From: Skermanella sp. TT6 | GTDB taxonomy: Bacteria; Pseudomonadota; Alphaproteobacteria; Azospirillales; Azospirillaceae | Reading direction: 5' to 3' | Length of the DNA stretch: 64,000 bases | Assembly (NCBI RefSeq): GCF_016653635.2 | Contig: NZ_CP067421.1 | Coordinates: 186,001-250,000 of the forward strand | Part shown: positions 8,848 to 19,694 of the stretch, in pieces | Numbering within the stretch: the stretch's first letter is position 1 | How the letters are laid out: each line of letters opens with the position of its first letter | Made by a program: the position numbers and the translations under genes | Notes under the pieces: model-generated | What the model saw: only the letters and a program-made list of their open reading frames with translations | Database searches by the model: none | Told to the model about the DNA's origin: nothing

Positions 8848-9497
8848 ATGCGCTCGCATCACCTGCTCCTCCTGACCACCATCGCCCTAGCTTTCGGCTC
8901 GGCTCCCGGCACGGCTCTTGCCGTCCCGACCTATAGCGTCACAGACCTCGGTGACCTCGGCGGAACCTTCAGCCTCGGCTTTGATGTCAACGACGTCGGC
9001 CAAGTCACCGGAGCCAGTCTCATTCCGGATGATGTCGGTCAGCATGCGTTCCTGTGGGACTCGGTGAGCGGAATACAGGACCTCGGCACGCTCGGCGGAC
9101 GCTTCAGCCAGGGCATCGGTATCAACGGCAGAGGCCAGATAACGGGGAACAGCTTATTACCCGGCCCCGAGATCACGGGCAGGGTCCATGCCTTTCTATG
9201 GGAACCCGCCACCGGCATGCGGGACCTCGGCACCATCAGCGGGGGTGACGGCTTCAGTCAAGGCACGGATATCAACGACAAAGGCCAAGTGACCGGAAGC
9301 AGCAACATCGGCGACCCAAACACCCCAAGCCATGCTTTTGTGTGGGACCCTGCAACCGGCATGCAGGATCTCGGCACTCTCGACGGAGACAAGGTCAGCA
9401 TCGGCTTGGGCATCAACGTCAGCGGCCAAGTGACGGGTAACAGCGGCACATTCGACGACACGTCAGGCAGCTACGATGCGTTCCTGTGGGATCCGGC
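8848..9497 (+). pseudogene. HAF-repeat PEP-CTERM protein, 5' part (split by IS21)
   Basis: First 216 codons of a secreted protein. Signal peptide about residues 1-26 (MRSHHLLLLTTIALAFGS...TALA). Four or more HAF repeats follow, each about 50 residues, of the type HAFLWDSVSGIQDLGTLGG with linkers such as GINGRGQITGNS. ATG 8848 has GGAG 7-10 nt upstream. The gene is cut at 9497 by an IS21 with an 8-bp duplication (GATCCGGC). Joined to 12131-12656 it gives an uninterrupted 391-aa reading frame. HAF proteins are extracellular and of unknown role; the PEP-CTERM tail in the other part would send it to the exosortase. Confidence 0.85.
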
Positions 9498-9647
9498 TGC
9501 GTATTCCGGCGAAAGCGCCCTGGCGTTTCGGTTCAAACCGCCCACCGTTTCGGTGATTTCGCCCACCCGCCCCATGGGACGGGTGGGTGGGCGGCATCGT
9601 GATCCATCGTTTTCATCTTATGCTGGTATCGTCGCTCGTGCCAGGGG

Positions 9648-10409
9648 TCACGATGGCGTTGCAGATCTGGCTGTTTTCTGGTCTGCCGCCCGTACCCGGC
9701 GCATGGACTCGCCCGTGAGCTCGATGCGCAATGCCCGGTGAACGACGCGGTCGAGGATCGCGTCGGCGTAAGTGGCATCGCCGATCGACCGGTGCCAGTT
9801 CGCCACGGGGATCTGGGTTGCCAGCACCGTGGCGGCACGGTCATGCCGGTCGTCGATCACTTCCATCAGGTCGAGCCGCTGAGCCGCAGTGAGCTCGGTC
9901 ATGGCCCAGTCGTCGATGATCAGCACCTCCAGGCGGGCCAGGCGGCGCAGGACGCGGGCGAGCGAGCCGTCGAGCCGGGCGGTCGCCAGATCGTCGAGCA
10001 GGCGCGTCAGCCGGGTGTAGAAGACGCCGTAGCCTTCCCGGGCCGCCTGGTTGCCCAGCGCACAGGCCAGGAACGTCTTGCCGATGCCGGTCGGGCCGGT
10101 CACCAGCAGCGGCTGGTGCTCGCGAACCCAGCGACAACTCGCCAGATCGCGGATCAGCGTGCGATCGAGGCCGCGCGGCGTGCGCCAGTCGAGATCCTCC
10201 AGGCAGGCGGTCTGGCGCAGCCGGGCCCGCTTCAGCCGGCTGGCCAGGGCGGTGTTGGCGCGCTCCGCCGTCTCGCGCTCGACCAGCAGGGCAAGCTGGT
10301 CGTCGAAGCTGAGCTGGTTGCGCTCGGGCTGGCGCTCGAGGTCTTCCAGGCCGCGCGCCATGCCGTACAGCCGCAGCCGGCGCAGAGCCTCGTGGGTCGG
10401 ATGCTTCAT
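9648..10409 (-). CDS. istB: IS21 helper ATPase IstB
   Basis: 253-aa AAA+ ATPase that assists the IstA transposase in target choice. Walker A VTGPTGIGKTFLACAL lies near residue 105 and Walker B LIIDDWAM near 165. The N-terminus MKHPTHEALRRLRLYGMARG is typical IstB. It starts 18 nt after the istA stop, so the two genes form one transcript. It looks intact. Confidence 0.9.
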   Translation of the reverse strand: MKHPTHEALRRLRLYGMARGLEDLERQPERNQLSFDDQLALLVERETAERANTALASRLKRARLRQTACLEDLDWRTPRGLDRTLIRDLASCRWVREHQPLLVTGPTGIGKTFLACALGNQAAREGYGVFYTRLTRLLDDLATARLDGSLARVLRRLARLEVLIIDDWAMTELTAAQRLDLMEVIDDRHDRAATVLATQIPVANWHRSIGDATYADAILDRVVHRALRIELTGESMRRVRAADQKTARSATPS

Positions 10410-10427
10410 GCTCTCGGGTCTCCTTGT

Positions 10428-11945
10428 TCAGTTCCGGTAGTAAGAGGGGCCGCGCAGGTTGGCGTGCTCGCCCAAGCCGTCGGATGAGGCTGGCGGCGGA
10501 CCGCCGCTGGTGAGCCAGCGCTGGACGTAGCGCCAGGATCGGACATTGGCTTCCAGGGCGGCCTGACAGGCTTGTTCCAGCCGGTCGGCGCCGTGGGCGC
10601 CGCCGAGCCGGAGCAGGCCGAGACCGGCACGCACCGCCTGCTCGCGATGTTCCGCCGCCGCCAGGATGCGCTCGAACAGCAGGGTCGCCGCCGAGCCGAC
10701 CGCGGCGAACTCGGCCTGAAGGTGTTCCGGCGTGTAGCGGGCCACCGCGCGGTGGGAGGCCGGCTGGTGAGCTTCCAGCGTCGTCCGGCTGCCGGCCGAA
10801 GCCCGGGGATGGCAGGCGACGCGCCGCCCGCGCAGGAAGATGCTGATCAGGGCGGCGGTCGCGTGGACATCGACCGTCTTGCCGATCGCGGTGTAGGGCA
10901 CCGAGTAGGCGGCGCCGTCGATCACGACATGGTAATCGGGCGCCAGCTTGTAGCGGCTCCAGGTTCCCGGAACGAAGCGGTCCGCCGGCAGCGGCCGCAG
11001 ATGGGCACGCTCCCGCTCGGCCAGGATCCGCGCCCGGCAGCTGTCCTTGTCGCCGCTCAGCGGTGCTGCGTTCAGCATGGCCAGGTGCTCCCGGATCGCG
11101 GCGTTGGCGGCGTCGAGGCTGACGAAGACGGTGTCGCGGATCGGCGCCAGCACGCGCCGTTCGACCTGCAGCACCGCATTCTCGACCGCTGCCTTGTCCC
11201 TCGGCTGACGCACCCGCGTCGGGACGACGGCGATCCGGTAGTGCTGGGCAAGGTCGTGGTAGCCGGGGTTGAGGGTGGGATCGTAGAACGAGGCGTGGCT
11301 GACGCCGACCTTGAGGTTGTCGGGCACCAGGCGGGCCGGAGCACCGCCCAGGTGCTCCAGCAGCCGGACGTGGGAGGCCAGCCAGTCCTCCGACCGCTGC
11401 GTCCAGGTCGCTTCGGCGTAGATGTAGCCGGAGTACGGCAGGCAGGCGACGAAGATCTGCGCCGGGCGGGCATCGGCGCCGACCCCGATCATCAGGGTCA
11501 TGCCGGCGTAATCGACTTCCAGCGCGTCGCCCGGCAGATGGTCGCGCCGCATCCGGGGAACTGCCCGGGCGGCCTGCCAGTCCCGGAAGCGCTGGACGAA
11601 CTGGGTGTAGCGGTAGCCGTCGGGATGGCAAACCAGATACTCCTGCCAGAGCAGTTGGAGCGTCACGCCCCGCCGGCCCAGGTCCCGCTCCACCGCTGCC
11701 CAGTCCGGCAGGGGACGTGGCTGCGCCGGCGGTGGCGGGAACAGACGCCGCTCCAGCTCCTCGTCGCTCCACTCCTTCACGTCGCCAAAGCGCAGGTCCG
11801 CGCTCTCGAGGCGGCGCAGGTAATCGCGCACCGTCGTGCGCGGCATCCGGCATGCCGCCGCGATCCGGCGCACGCTCGCCCCGAACTCATCGCGCAGCCG
11901 CAAGACTTCCCTGATGCGTCGCATGTCCGATCTCCCTCGCGGCAT
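10428..11945 (-). CDS. istA: IS21 transposase IstA
   Basis: About 505-aa DDE transposase. An N-terminal helix-turn-helix (RRIREVLRLRDEFGASVRRI, with AACRMPRTTV following) is followed by the catalytic core with Asp in LEVDYAGMTL, Asp in LVPDNLKVGV and Glu in KAAVENAVLQ, then a C-terminal beta domain. Starts are possible at 11963 (GTG), 11945 (ATG after GGAGGGTGGG) and 11924 (ATG after GAGGGAG); 11945 is chosen for its ribosome site. No frameshift is seen. Confidence 0.88.
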   Translation of the reverse strand: MPRGRSDMRRIREVLRLRDEFGASVRRIAAACRMPRTTVRDYLRRLESADLRFGDVKEWSDEELERRLFPPPPAQPRPLPDWAAVERDLGRRGVTLQLLWQEYLVCHPDGYRYTQFVQRFRDWQAARAVPRMRRDHLPGDALEVDYAGMTLMIGVGADARPAQIFVACLPYSGYIYAEATWTQRSEDWLASHVRLLEHLGGAPARLVPDNLKVGVSHASFYDPTLNPGYHDLAQHYRIAVVPTRVRQPRDKAAVENAVLQVERRVLAPIRDTVFVSLDAANAAIREHLAMLNAAPLSGDKDSCRARILAERERAHLRPLPADRFVPGTWSRYKLAPDYHVVIDGAAYSVPYTAIGKTVDVHATAALISIFLRGRRVACHPRASAGSRTTLEAHQPASHRAVARYTPEHLQAEFAAVGSAATLLFERILAAAEHREQAVRAGLGLLRLGGAHGADRLEQACQAALEANVRSWRYVQRWLTSGGPPPASSDGLGEHANLRGPSYYRN

Positions 11946-12130
11946 CCCACCCTCCCTGCCCATTGTCGCAAGGACCCCAGTGTAGATGCCGATACAGGAT
12001 CAGACGCCGCCCATCTCTACTCCCACGTGTGGGCGAAATCGCCGAAACGGCAGGGCGGTTTGAACCGAAACAGGGGGGCGCTTTCCCCCGAAATCAGAGG
12101 GCGGATTCAGCCGAAATATGCAGATCCGGC

Positions 12131-12656
12131 GACCGGCATGCAGGACCTCGGCACCCGTAGCGGCGAGTTCAGCACCGGCAACGACATCAACGACAGCGGC
12201 CAGATAACGGGAACCAATCAAATCAGTAACGCAGACTTCCGTGCATTCCTGTGGGACTCGGTGAACGGCATACAGGATCTCGGCACTCTTGGCGGACGCT
12301 TCAGCTTTGGAAACGGCATCAACAACAACGGCCAAGTAGTAGGATCCAGCGAAGACGCAAGCCGTTCCGAATATGCGTTCCTGTGGGACGGTACGGGCAT
12401 GTTCAACCTGAACGACTTGATTACTCCCGGAACAGGATGGACCATCATAAGTGGAGAGGCGATCAATGACGCCGGGCAGATCACCGGTATCGGCATCAAC
12501 CCGAACGACCAGTTGCATGCCTTTCTGTTGACGCCTGTCAACATGGTGGCAGTTCCGGAACCGGGAACGCTGGCACTGATCGCCGTCGGGGGCATTGGGC
12601 TCGGCTTGGTACGGCATCGCAGGCGCCAATACGATGATCGCATGATCCCAAGGTGA
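12131..12656 (+). pseudogene. HAF-repeat PEP-CTERM protein, 3' part
   Basis: Continues in frame from 9497 once the IS21 and one target copy are removed. Two more HAF repeats (RAFLWDSVNGIQDLGTLGG and EYAFLWDGTGMFNLNDL) are followed by a PEP-CTERM sorting signal: VPEPGTLALIAVGGIGLGL then RHRRR at the C-terminus. PEP-CTERM proteins are processed by an exosortase and linked to extracellular polysaccharide export. No exosortase is encoded in this window. Confidence 0.85.
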
Positions 12657-12979
12657 TTTCGCCTGTCCAAACCTCTTCCGGCGACCGCTGAGCAGGCGGT
12701 GAGTCGTCAATATCGCCCATGGTCAGTATCACACAGATCCATCGCGGCCAGTTCCATGCCTGCCCCCAGCTCTCGGAGCTGCATGGACACATGCAGGAGC
12801 AAAGCGGGGTGGCCGCCGGTCTCGGCGATGTCGACCATGGCCAGGATCTCATCGAGTACATAGGGTATGAGACGCATCTGCATCCGTAGACAACAGGCGC
12901 GAAGGACCTTGTTCCCCGCGCTTCTGATCACTGGCGTTCCCCGCGCCTTTCGCGATTAGAAACGTCACATTGTTCAGGG
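12657..12979. other. 323-bp region without a confident gene
   Basis: Two short overlapping frames on opposite strands could be read: plus 12719-12889 and minus 12707-12883, the latter LDEILAMVDIAETGGHPALL. The minus frame has protein-like composition but no ribosome site. It may be the remains of a gene cut by the IS3 element that begins at about 12980. Confidence 0.3.
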
Positions 12980-13017
12980 TGAACCGCGCCGGGTTTACCG
13001 GAGGCCCCATTTCTTGA

Positions 13018-14582
<1,565 letters not shown>

Positions 14583-14911
14583 CCGAGTACTGCGGCAACT
14601 CCCAGAGCCACGAGTACCAGCTCTACCTCGCCATCGAGGACATCGACCATACCCGCACCAAGACCAAAAGCCCGCAGACCAACGGGATCTGCGAGCGCTT
14701 CCACCGCACAGTGCTCGACGAGTTCTACCGCGTCGCCTTCCGCAAGAAGATCTACACCTCGATTGAGGCCTTGCAGGCGGACCTGGACATCTGGATCCAG
14801 CAGTACAACGAGGTCCGATCGCATCAGGGGCGCTGGTGCTGTGGCAAGACCCCGATGCAGACCTTCCTCGACAGCCTTCCTCTTGCAAAGGAGAAACTTA
14901 TGGCCGCATGA
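14583..14911 (+). pseudogene. IS481-family transposase, C-terminal fragment
   Basis: Reads in frame from the IS6 edge: EYCGNSQSHEYQLYLAIEDI, then TKSPQTNGICERFHRTVLDE with the catalytic Glu of the DDE triad, then HQGRWCCGKTPMQTFLDSL and the stop at 14909-14911. The first two thirds of the gene are missing. The element's right end appears to be at 14978 (TGTAATGACCAAG read leftwards), where glgX sequence begins. Confidence 0.8.
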
Positions 14912-14978
14912 TCCCGATCAGACAGTCCGAACCGATCGGACAAGCCACCCACTGTCAGATCAAGTCTTGGTCATTACA

Positions 14979-15345
14979 CCTGAATTCACCAACGAGATCT
15001 GGCACGGCTATCTGCCGGACGCGCGGCCGGGAACCGTCTACGCCTACCGTGTGCACGGCCCTTATGAACCGGCACATGGCCACCGGTTCAATCCCAACAA
15101 GCTGCTGCTTGATCCTTATGCGAAAGGTTTCGTCGGCGAGATCCAGTGGAACCCGGCGCATTTCGGCTATGTCCTGAACTCTCCGGACCTGGACCTGTCC
15201 TTTGACGAGCGGGACAGCGCCCCTTACATGCCGAAATGCAGGGTGGTGGACCCGGCTTTTACCTGGGGCAAGGAACGCAGGCCGTCCATCCCCTGGGAGC
15301 GGACCCTCTTCTATGAAACCCACGTCAAGGGCTTCACCAAGCTGC
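14979..15345 (+). pseudogene. glgX: glycogen debranching enzyme GlgX, N-terminal fragment
   Basis: In-frame GlgX (isoamylase-type, GH13) sequence beginning at EIWHGYLPDARPG and running through HRFNPNKLLLDPYAKG to WERTLFYETHVKGFTKL. Its true N-terminus is lost at the right end of an IS481 remnant (14978). It is interrupted at 15345 by an IS21 with a 5-bp duplication GCTGC and resumes at 17713 in the same frame. Confidence 0.85.
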
Positions 15346-15409
15346 TGTAAAGGGCGGATGAAGCTTCCCCGGATCGGGCGGGTGAATAATCCCCAGACGG
15401 TTTATCAGG

Positions 15410-16288
15410 TTATAGGTCGGTGTCTGGCTGGGCAGAGGTCATTTTCGGTGGTCGTCCCCGGCGGCGTGGTTGAGGTTGAGGGGCAGTGATGGATCGGGTT
15501 CGAGTGTTGTCCGGGATCAGGTCGGCGTGGCGGCGGAGCCGGTAGCTGGCTCCCTCGATCTGAACGACAACGGCATGGTGTAGCAGGCGGTCCAGCAGCG
15601 CGGTGGCGACGACGGTGCCGCCGAAGACATCGCCCCATTCGGCAAAGCCGCGGTTCGAGGTCAGGATCATCGCGCCGCGTTCGTAGCGGGCATTTACCAG
15701 TTGGAAGAACAGGTTGCCGCCCCCCGGGATGACGGGCAGATAGCCGATCTCATCGACGATCAGCAGCTGGGGCCGGCACAGAAAGCGCAGGCGTTCGCGC
15801 AGGGTGCCCTCCCGCTCCGCCTTGGCGAGCGAACTGACGATGTCGGCCAGGGTGGCGAAGTAGACCGAACGACCGGACTTGACCGCCTCGACACCGAGGG
15901 CCAGCGCCAGATGGGTTTTGCCGCAGCCGGGTTGACCGAGGAAATGGACCGCCTCGTGGCGATCGACGAAGTCGAGCTGGGCCAGCGCCATGATGCGGTC
16001 GCGGTCAAGCGAGGGCTGGAAGGAGAAGTCGAACCCGCCCAGGGTCTTGATGTTGATCAGCCGGCCCATCTTCAGCGCGGACCTGACGCGTCGCCCCTCC
16101 CGCAGGGTCAGTTCCTCGCCGAGCAGGGTGTCGATGGCCTCCAGGGCCGAGATCTCGCCGCGTTCGATCCGGCGCAGGATATGCTCCAGCACTTCGAGCG
16201 CGCGCGGCATGTTGAGACCGACCAGGTGAGCGCGGATGCGGTCGAGCGTGGCGGGGCTGGCCGCCGGATCGAGGGTGGTTGCGGTCAT
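15410..16288 (-). CDS. istB: IS21 helper ATPase IstB (copy 1)
   Basis: 292-aa IstB-like AAA+ ATPase starting MTATTLDPAASPATLDRIRA. Walker A is FLGQPGCGKTHLALAL and Walker B is LLIVDEIGYLPV. The start ATG (16286-16288) overlaps the istA stop by 4 nt (ATGA), so translation is coupled. The frame stays open upstream to 16753, but that is istA coding in another frame. It differs from copy 2 by Glu instead of Gly in QIEGASYRL. Confidence 0.9.
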   Translation of the reverse strand: MTATTLDPAASPATLDRIRAHLVGLNMPRALEVLEHILRRIERGEISALEAIDTLLGEELTLREGRRVRSALKMGRLINIKTLGGFDFSFQPSLDRDRIMALAQLDFVDRHEAVHFLGQPGCGKTHLALALGVEAVKSGRSVYFATLADIVSSLAKAEREGTLRERLRFLCRPQLLIVDEIGYLPVIPGGGNLFFQLVNARYERGAMILTSNRGFAEWGDVFGGTVVATALLDRLLHHAVVVQIEGASYRLRRHADLIPDNTRTRSITAPQPQPRRRGRPPKMTSAQPDTDL

Positions 16289-17562
16289 GGGGCACCCTGC
16301 TGGCTGGCGAGACGGCGGCCGATCGCGTCGTAGATGGCCAGCGAACGGGGTGTCACCGTGCTGCCCCGAGGAGGCTCGGGCCTGGTCTCCTCCCGGGCCG
16401 TCCTGCTGTTGGCCGGCGGCGGCTGGGTACGGTGGCCGGGAGCGATCCGGCGCTGGCCGCGGCCTTCCTGTGCCGGATGGGAGGCGATGAGCATGCCGTC
16501 CTCCAGGATGTTGACCGCGCCGGCGGTAATCTGCACCTCGACGGTCCGCCGGCGGGTGCTGTCGGGCACGGAGTAGAGATTGCCGGCAACGGAGACCATG
16601 CCGTCGCGGGTGATGCGGCGCTCGAGTGCCAGCACGGTGTTGAAGGGACCGGCCGGGAGGGCCTTGAGGTGATCGCGCTCCTCGGCGAAATGCTCGACGA
16701 CGACACGCTGGGTGGTGGCGTGCAGGCGAACGTTGGCGACCTGGTCCAGCCACTGGACGAACTGGGCATTCAAGTCGTCCAGATTGCGGAAGGTGCGGGC
16801 GAGGAAGAAGTCCTCCCGGACATAGCGGAAGGGCCGCTCCACCTTGCCCTTGGTCTGCGCCCGGTAGGGCCTGCAGGCCTTCGGCAGGAAACCGTAGCAG
16901 GCGGCCAGATCGAGGAGCTTGGCATTGTAGGCGATCCCCTTGGCCGGCTGGTCGGGGTCCTCGACGTCACCGAGCACGGCGGTCTTCATGCGGTCATACA
17001 GGATCTGCTCGGGCACGCCGCCGAACGCCTCGAAGGCGGCGATGTGGCACCGGAGCACGGTCGGCAGATCCTGGCGGGCGACGAAGCGGGCCCACATCAT
17101 GCGGCTGTGGCCGAGCACGATCGAGAACAGCCAGACGATCCGCTCGACGTCGGGCTGGTCGGTGAACACGGTCTTGAAGAAGGCGAAATCGACCTGGGCC
17201 TGCTTGCCGGGCGGTGTCTCGAACCGGCGCTCGAACTGTGTCTCGGGCCTGGGCCGGACGGTGCGCAGGAAATCCTTCAGCACGGTATAGCCGCCCTGGT
17301 AGCCGAGCGCGCGGATATCCCGGAGCAGACGTCGGCCGCTGAGTTCCGGGAAGGCCTGGAGGCGCTCCCGCAGGTAGGGTTCAAAGGGGCCGACAAGGGT
17401 CTGCCGCGGGGGCCGCGGCGTGTAGGCGGGCGGCTCCAGCCCATTGGCGATGTACTTGCGGATGGTCTTGCGATCCAGGCCGGTCCGGCGCGCGATTGCC
17501 GACACGCTCAACCCCTGGCGGGCGAGATCGAGAATCATGACGAGTTCCCCAAGTGTGACCAC
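16285..17562 (-). CDS. istA: IS21 transposase IstA (copy 1)
   Basis: 425-aa transposase. The N-terminal helix-turn-helix is LSVSAIARRTGLDRKTIRKY. The catalytic core has Asp in KQAQVDFAFFKT, Asp in QILYDRMKTAV and Glu in QTKGKVERPFRYV. The C-terminal part is NLYSVPDSTRRRTVEVQI. The protein is identical to that of copy 2. No disruption is seen. Confidence 0.9.
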   Translation of the reverse strand: MVTLGELVMILDLARQGLSVSAIARRTGLDRKTIRKYIANGLEPPAYTPRPPRQTLVGPFEPYLRERLQAFPELSGRRLLRDIRALGYQGGYTVLKDFLRTVRPRPETQFERRFETPPGKQAQVDFAFFKTVFTDQPDVERIVWLFSIVLGHSRMMWARFVARQDLPTVLRCHIAAFEAFGGVPEQILYDRMKTAVLGDVEDPDQPAKGIAYNAKLLDLAACYGFLPKACRPYRAQTKGKVERPFRYVREDFFLARTFRNLDDLNAQFVQWLDQVANVRLHATTQRVVVEHFAEERDHLKALPAGPFNTVLALERRITRDGMVSVAGNLYSVPDSTRRRTVEVQITAGAVNILEDGMLIASHPAQEGRGQRRIAPGHRTQPPPANSRTAREETRPEPPRGSTVTPRSLAIYDAIGRRLASQQGAP

Positions 17563-17712
17563 CCACGCCCTCCCTCAATCGACTGAGGGGATTATGGGCC
17601 AAGGGCGGCTACACGGTTCCGAGGCGCCTGCTCCGGAGCCGTGCCGTTGCGTCAGCCTGGGGAAAGTTCATCCGCCCGATCTGAGGAGTATTCACCCGGC
17701 ACTTACAGCTGC

Positions 17713-18806
17713 ATCCCGCGGTGCCGCCGAACCTGCGTGGCACCTACGCCGGCTTGGCCGTCAAGGAGGTGGTGGACTATATCAAGAGCTTGGGCGTGAC
17801 CTCCGTGGAGCTGCTGCCCGTGCATGCCTTCGTTCAGGACCAGCACCTCATCGACAAAGGGCTGGCGAACTATTGGGGCTACAACAGCATCGGCTTCTTC
17901 GCCCCGGAACTTCGCTACTCGGCAACCGGCAGGCTGACCGAGTTCAAGGAGATGGTCGCCCACCTCCACGACGCCGGTCTGGAGGTGATCCTGGACGTGG
18001 TCTACAACCACACCGCCGAAGGCAACGAGCGCGGCCCGACGCTGAGCTTCAAGGGCATCGACAACGCCAGCTACTACCGGCTCATTCCCGATCAGCAGCG
18101 TTACTACATCAACGAAACCGGGACCGGGAACACGCTCAACCTCAGCCACCCGCGCGTGCTTCAGATGGTGACCGACAGCCTGCGCTACTGGGTCACCGAG
18201 ATGCATGTCGACGGCTTCCGCTTCGACCTCGCCACCATCCTCGGCCGGGAGCCGTATGGCTTCGACGAGGGCGGCGGGTTCCTCGACAGCTGTCTCCAGG
18301 ATCCGGTGCTGTCCAGCGTCAAGCTGATCGCCGAGCCCTGGGACTGCGGTCCCGGCGGCTATCAGGTCGGCGGCTTTCCGCCGGGCTGGGCCGAGTGGAA
18401 CGACAAGTTCCGCGACACCGTGCGCGCCTATTGGAAAGGTGACCACGGCAAGCTGCCGGACCTGGCGGCGCGCCTGACTGCTTCCGGCGAAGTGTTCAAC
18501 CGGCGCGGCCGCAAGCCGTGGGCCAGCGTGAACTTCATCACCGCGCATGACGGTTTTACCCTGAACGACCTCGTCTCCTATAACGACAAGCACAACGAGG
18601 CCAATGGCGAGGGCAACAACGACGGCCACTCGAACAACCTGTCCTGGAACCACGGCGCGGAAGGTCCGACCAACGATCCTGGGATCCTGGACCTGCGTTT
18701 CCGCCAGAAGTGCAACCTGCTGGCCACGCTGCTGCTGTCCCAGGGCACGCCGATGCTGCTGGCAGGCGACGATCGGCATCGGCCTGCGAAGCCGACGCCG
18801 CTATGA
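17713..18806 (+). pseudogene. glgX: glycogen debranching enzyme GlgX, central fragment, 3'-truncated
   Basis: Continues GlgX after the IS21: [16 protein letters not shown], then the GH13 conserved regions [26 protein letters not shown] (nucleophile Asp), [12 protein letters not shown] (acid Glu) and [20 protein letters not shown] (third Asp). Homology stops at [15 protein letters not shown] (about 18773), where the family continues EFG. Ten unrelated residues then lead to a stop at 18806. About a quarter of the enzyme is missing at the C-terminus, so the catalytic site is encoded but a working protein is unlikely. Confidence 0.85.
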
Positions 18807-18820
18807 CGGCATGGCCGTCT

Positions 18821-19207
18821 TCAGCATTCTTCTTCCAACGGAAACCACCCCATGCGGTCGTCGTCGGCCTCAATCGCCGCCTGCTCGCGCTGATCCGTGT
18901 CGCGCCGGAACGCTTCCAACCAGGCGCGGGTATCCGCTTCCGCCACGCCACGTTCGGCCAAATCCGCCACCAGCTCGTCGGTCAGTGCGCGCATTCGTGT
19001 CTCGGACTGCATCACCTTGGTAAAGGACTGGTCCCAGGCCGCGGCCCGGTGGAGCCGAACCTCCCACCAAAACTCCCGAATGATATCGAGAACGTAGTGA
19101 AAATGAGCGAAGCCACAAGCAAAACGCAGGGTCGGCCCCACATAGCCGATCTCCTGCGGCTCATCAGGCTGGATGAGGAAGTCCGGAATGTCATGCGTCA
19201 GCGACAT
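18821..19207 (-). CDS. hypothetical protein, paralogous to the gene at 22182
   Basis: 128-aa acidic soluble protein of unknown function, N-terminus MSLTHDIPDFLIQPDEPQEI. Its second half (TRMRALTDELVADLAERG, then WLEAFRRDTDQREQAA and WF) aligns with the 129-aa protein at 22182-22571 (ARMQELVDDLAEMMG, WLEAFRTDEDARARAD, WF). GGAAG precedes the ATG. It is the third gene of a minus-strand series starting at 19694. No motif points to a role. Confidence 0.6.
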   Translation of the reverse strand: MSLTHDIPDFLIQPDEPQEIGYVGPTLRFACGFAHFHYVLDIIREFWWEVRLHRAAAWDQSFTKVMQSETRMRALTDELVADLAERGVAEADTRAWLEAFRRDTDQREQAAIEADDDRMGWFPLEEEC

Positions 19208-19250
19208 TCCGGGCTTCCATGTAAGTCTGTGCGTCGCGCCGCAGGCTGGA

Positions 19251-19526
19251 TTAGAATTGGTCGATCCATTCCCGCGCCTTCTCCGGCGTCAGCCCCTCGT
19301 TCTCCCACAGGATCTGCAGATACTGCCGCGCCTCGGCGGCCTTGGCCTCGTTACGGATGACCTCGCCCAGGTCTCCGCGCCATGCTGCGGCGATCTGCGC
19401 CTGGATATAGAAGTCGAGGAATGTTGCCGCCCGCGCCAGGTCGCCATTCTCCAGCAGCTCGTGGAGCGTCGGCCGCTCCGGTTGCGGGGGTGAGGTAAGC
19501 CAGGAAAGGTCAAGCATCGGCGGCAT
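19251..19526 (-). CDS. hypothetical helical protein
   Basis: 91-aa protein starting MPPMLDLSWLTSPPQPERPT, followed by an all-helical stretch LHELLENGDLARAATFLDFY and ending WENEGLTPEKAREWIDQF. The start may instead be TTG 19562 (12 residues longer), which would be 4 nt after the upstream stop. No signal peptide. Function unknown; it shares a strand and tight spacing with its two neighbours. Confidence 0.5.
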   Translation of the reverse strand: MPPMLDLSWLTSPPQPERPTLHELLENGDLARAATFLDFYIQAQIAAAWRGDLGEVIRNEAKAAEARQYLQILWENEGLTPEKAREWIDQF

Positions 19527-19565
19527 CGCGGAATCATGCCACGCGGCGGAGTCCGGGCGCAAGGA

Positions 19566-19694
19566 TCAGCGTGAGCGCTTCTCCGGCGGGCGGGGCAGCT
19601 TGCGGCCTCGCTGATCGGGGATCACGACCAGCAGCGCGACGATGCAGGAGGCGAAGGCGAGGGGAGCAATGTGCTCAACGGGACAGAGGCGCAT
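19566..19694 (-). CDS. tiny membrane-associated protein
   Basis: 42 codons with one hydrophobic segment (HIAPLAFASCIVALLVVIPD) and a basic tail (QRGRKLPRPPEKRSR). It is called because of a strong ribosome site: AGGAGG lies 7 nt before the ATG (19692-19694). It leads a minus-strand series with 19251-19526 and 18821-19207. Small one-span proteins of this shape are common in phage and plasmid DNA, but no family can be assigned. Confidence 0.45.
   Translation of the reverse strand: MRLCPVEHIAPLAFASCIVALLVVIPDQRGRKLPRPPEKRSR

Larger units (their letters stand above)
9498..12122 (-). mobile_element. IS21-family element (type A) inserted in the HAF gene
   Basis: 2625 bp bounded by a perfect 8-bp target duplication GATCCGGC (9490-9497 and 12123-12130). 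The ends are TGCGTATTCCGGCGAAAGCG at 9498 and TGCATATTTCGGCTGAAT read leftwards from 12122. Each is followed by repeated TTTCGGTTCAAACCGCCC and GATTTCGCCCAC blocks, the multiple terminal repeats typical of IS21. It carries istA and istB on the minus strand. It is unrelated in sequence to the IS21 pair at 15346 and 43310. Confidence 0.9.
15346..17707 (-). mobile_element. IS21-family element, copy 1 of 2, inserted in glgX
   Basis: 2362 bp flanked by GCTGC (15341-15345 and 17708-17712). The ends are TGTAAAGGGCGGATGAAGCT at 15346 and TGTAAGTGCCGGGTGAATAC read leftwards from 17707; both contain an inner repeat GATCGGGCGG. The sequence is the same as the element at 43310-47443 apart from the ISL3 inserted there and at least one base change in istB. 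Both copies have the same orientation. Confidence 0.92.

Noticed and set aside
10572-12656. 694-codon plus-strand frame running from the IS21 into the HAF gene tail
   Set aside because: All but the last about 175 codons are antisense to istA. Only the HAF tail (12131-12656) is real coding.
15410-16753. 447-codon reading of istB with an N-terminal extension
   Set aside because: The first 155 codons lie inside istA in another frame. The ATGA overlap at 16285-16288 is the standard IS21 istB start.
16279-17586. 435-codon plus-strand frame (and its twin at 46015-47322)
   Set aside because: Antisense to istA in GC-rich DNA; no ribosome site and no family features, while istA has full DDE motifs.
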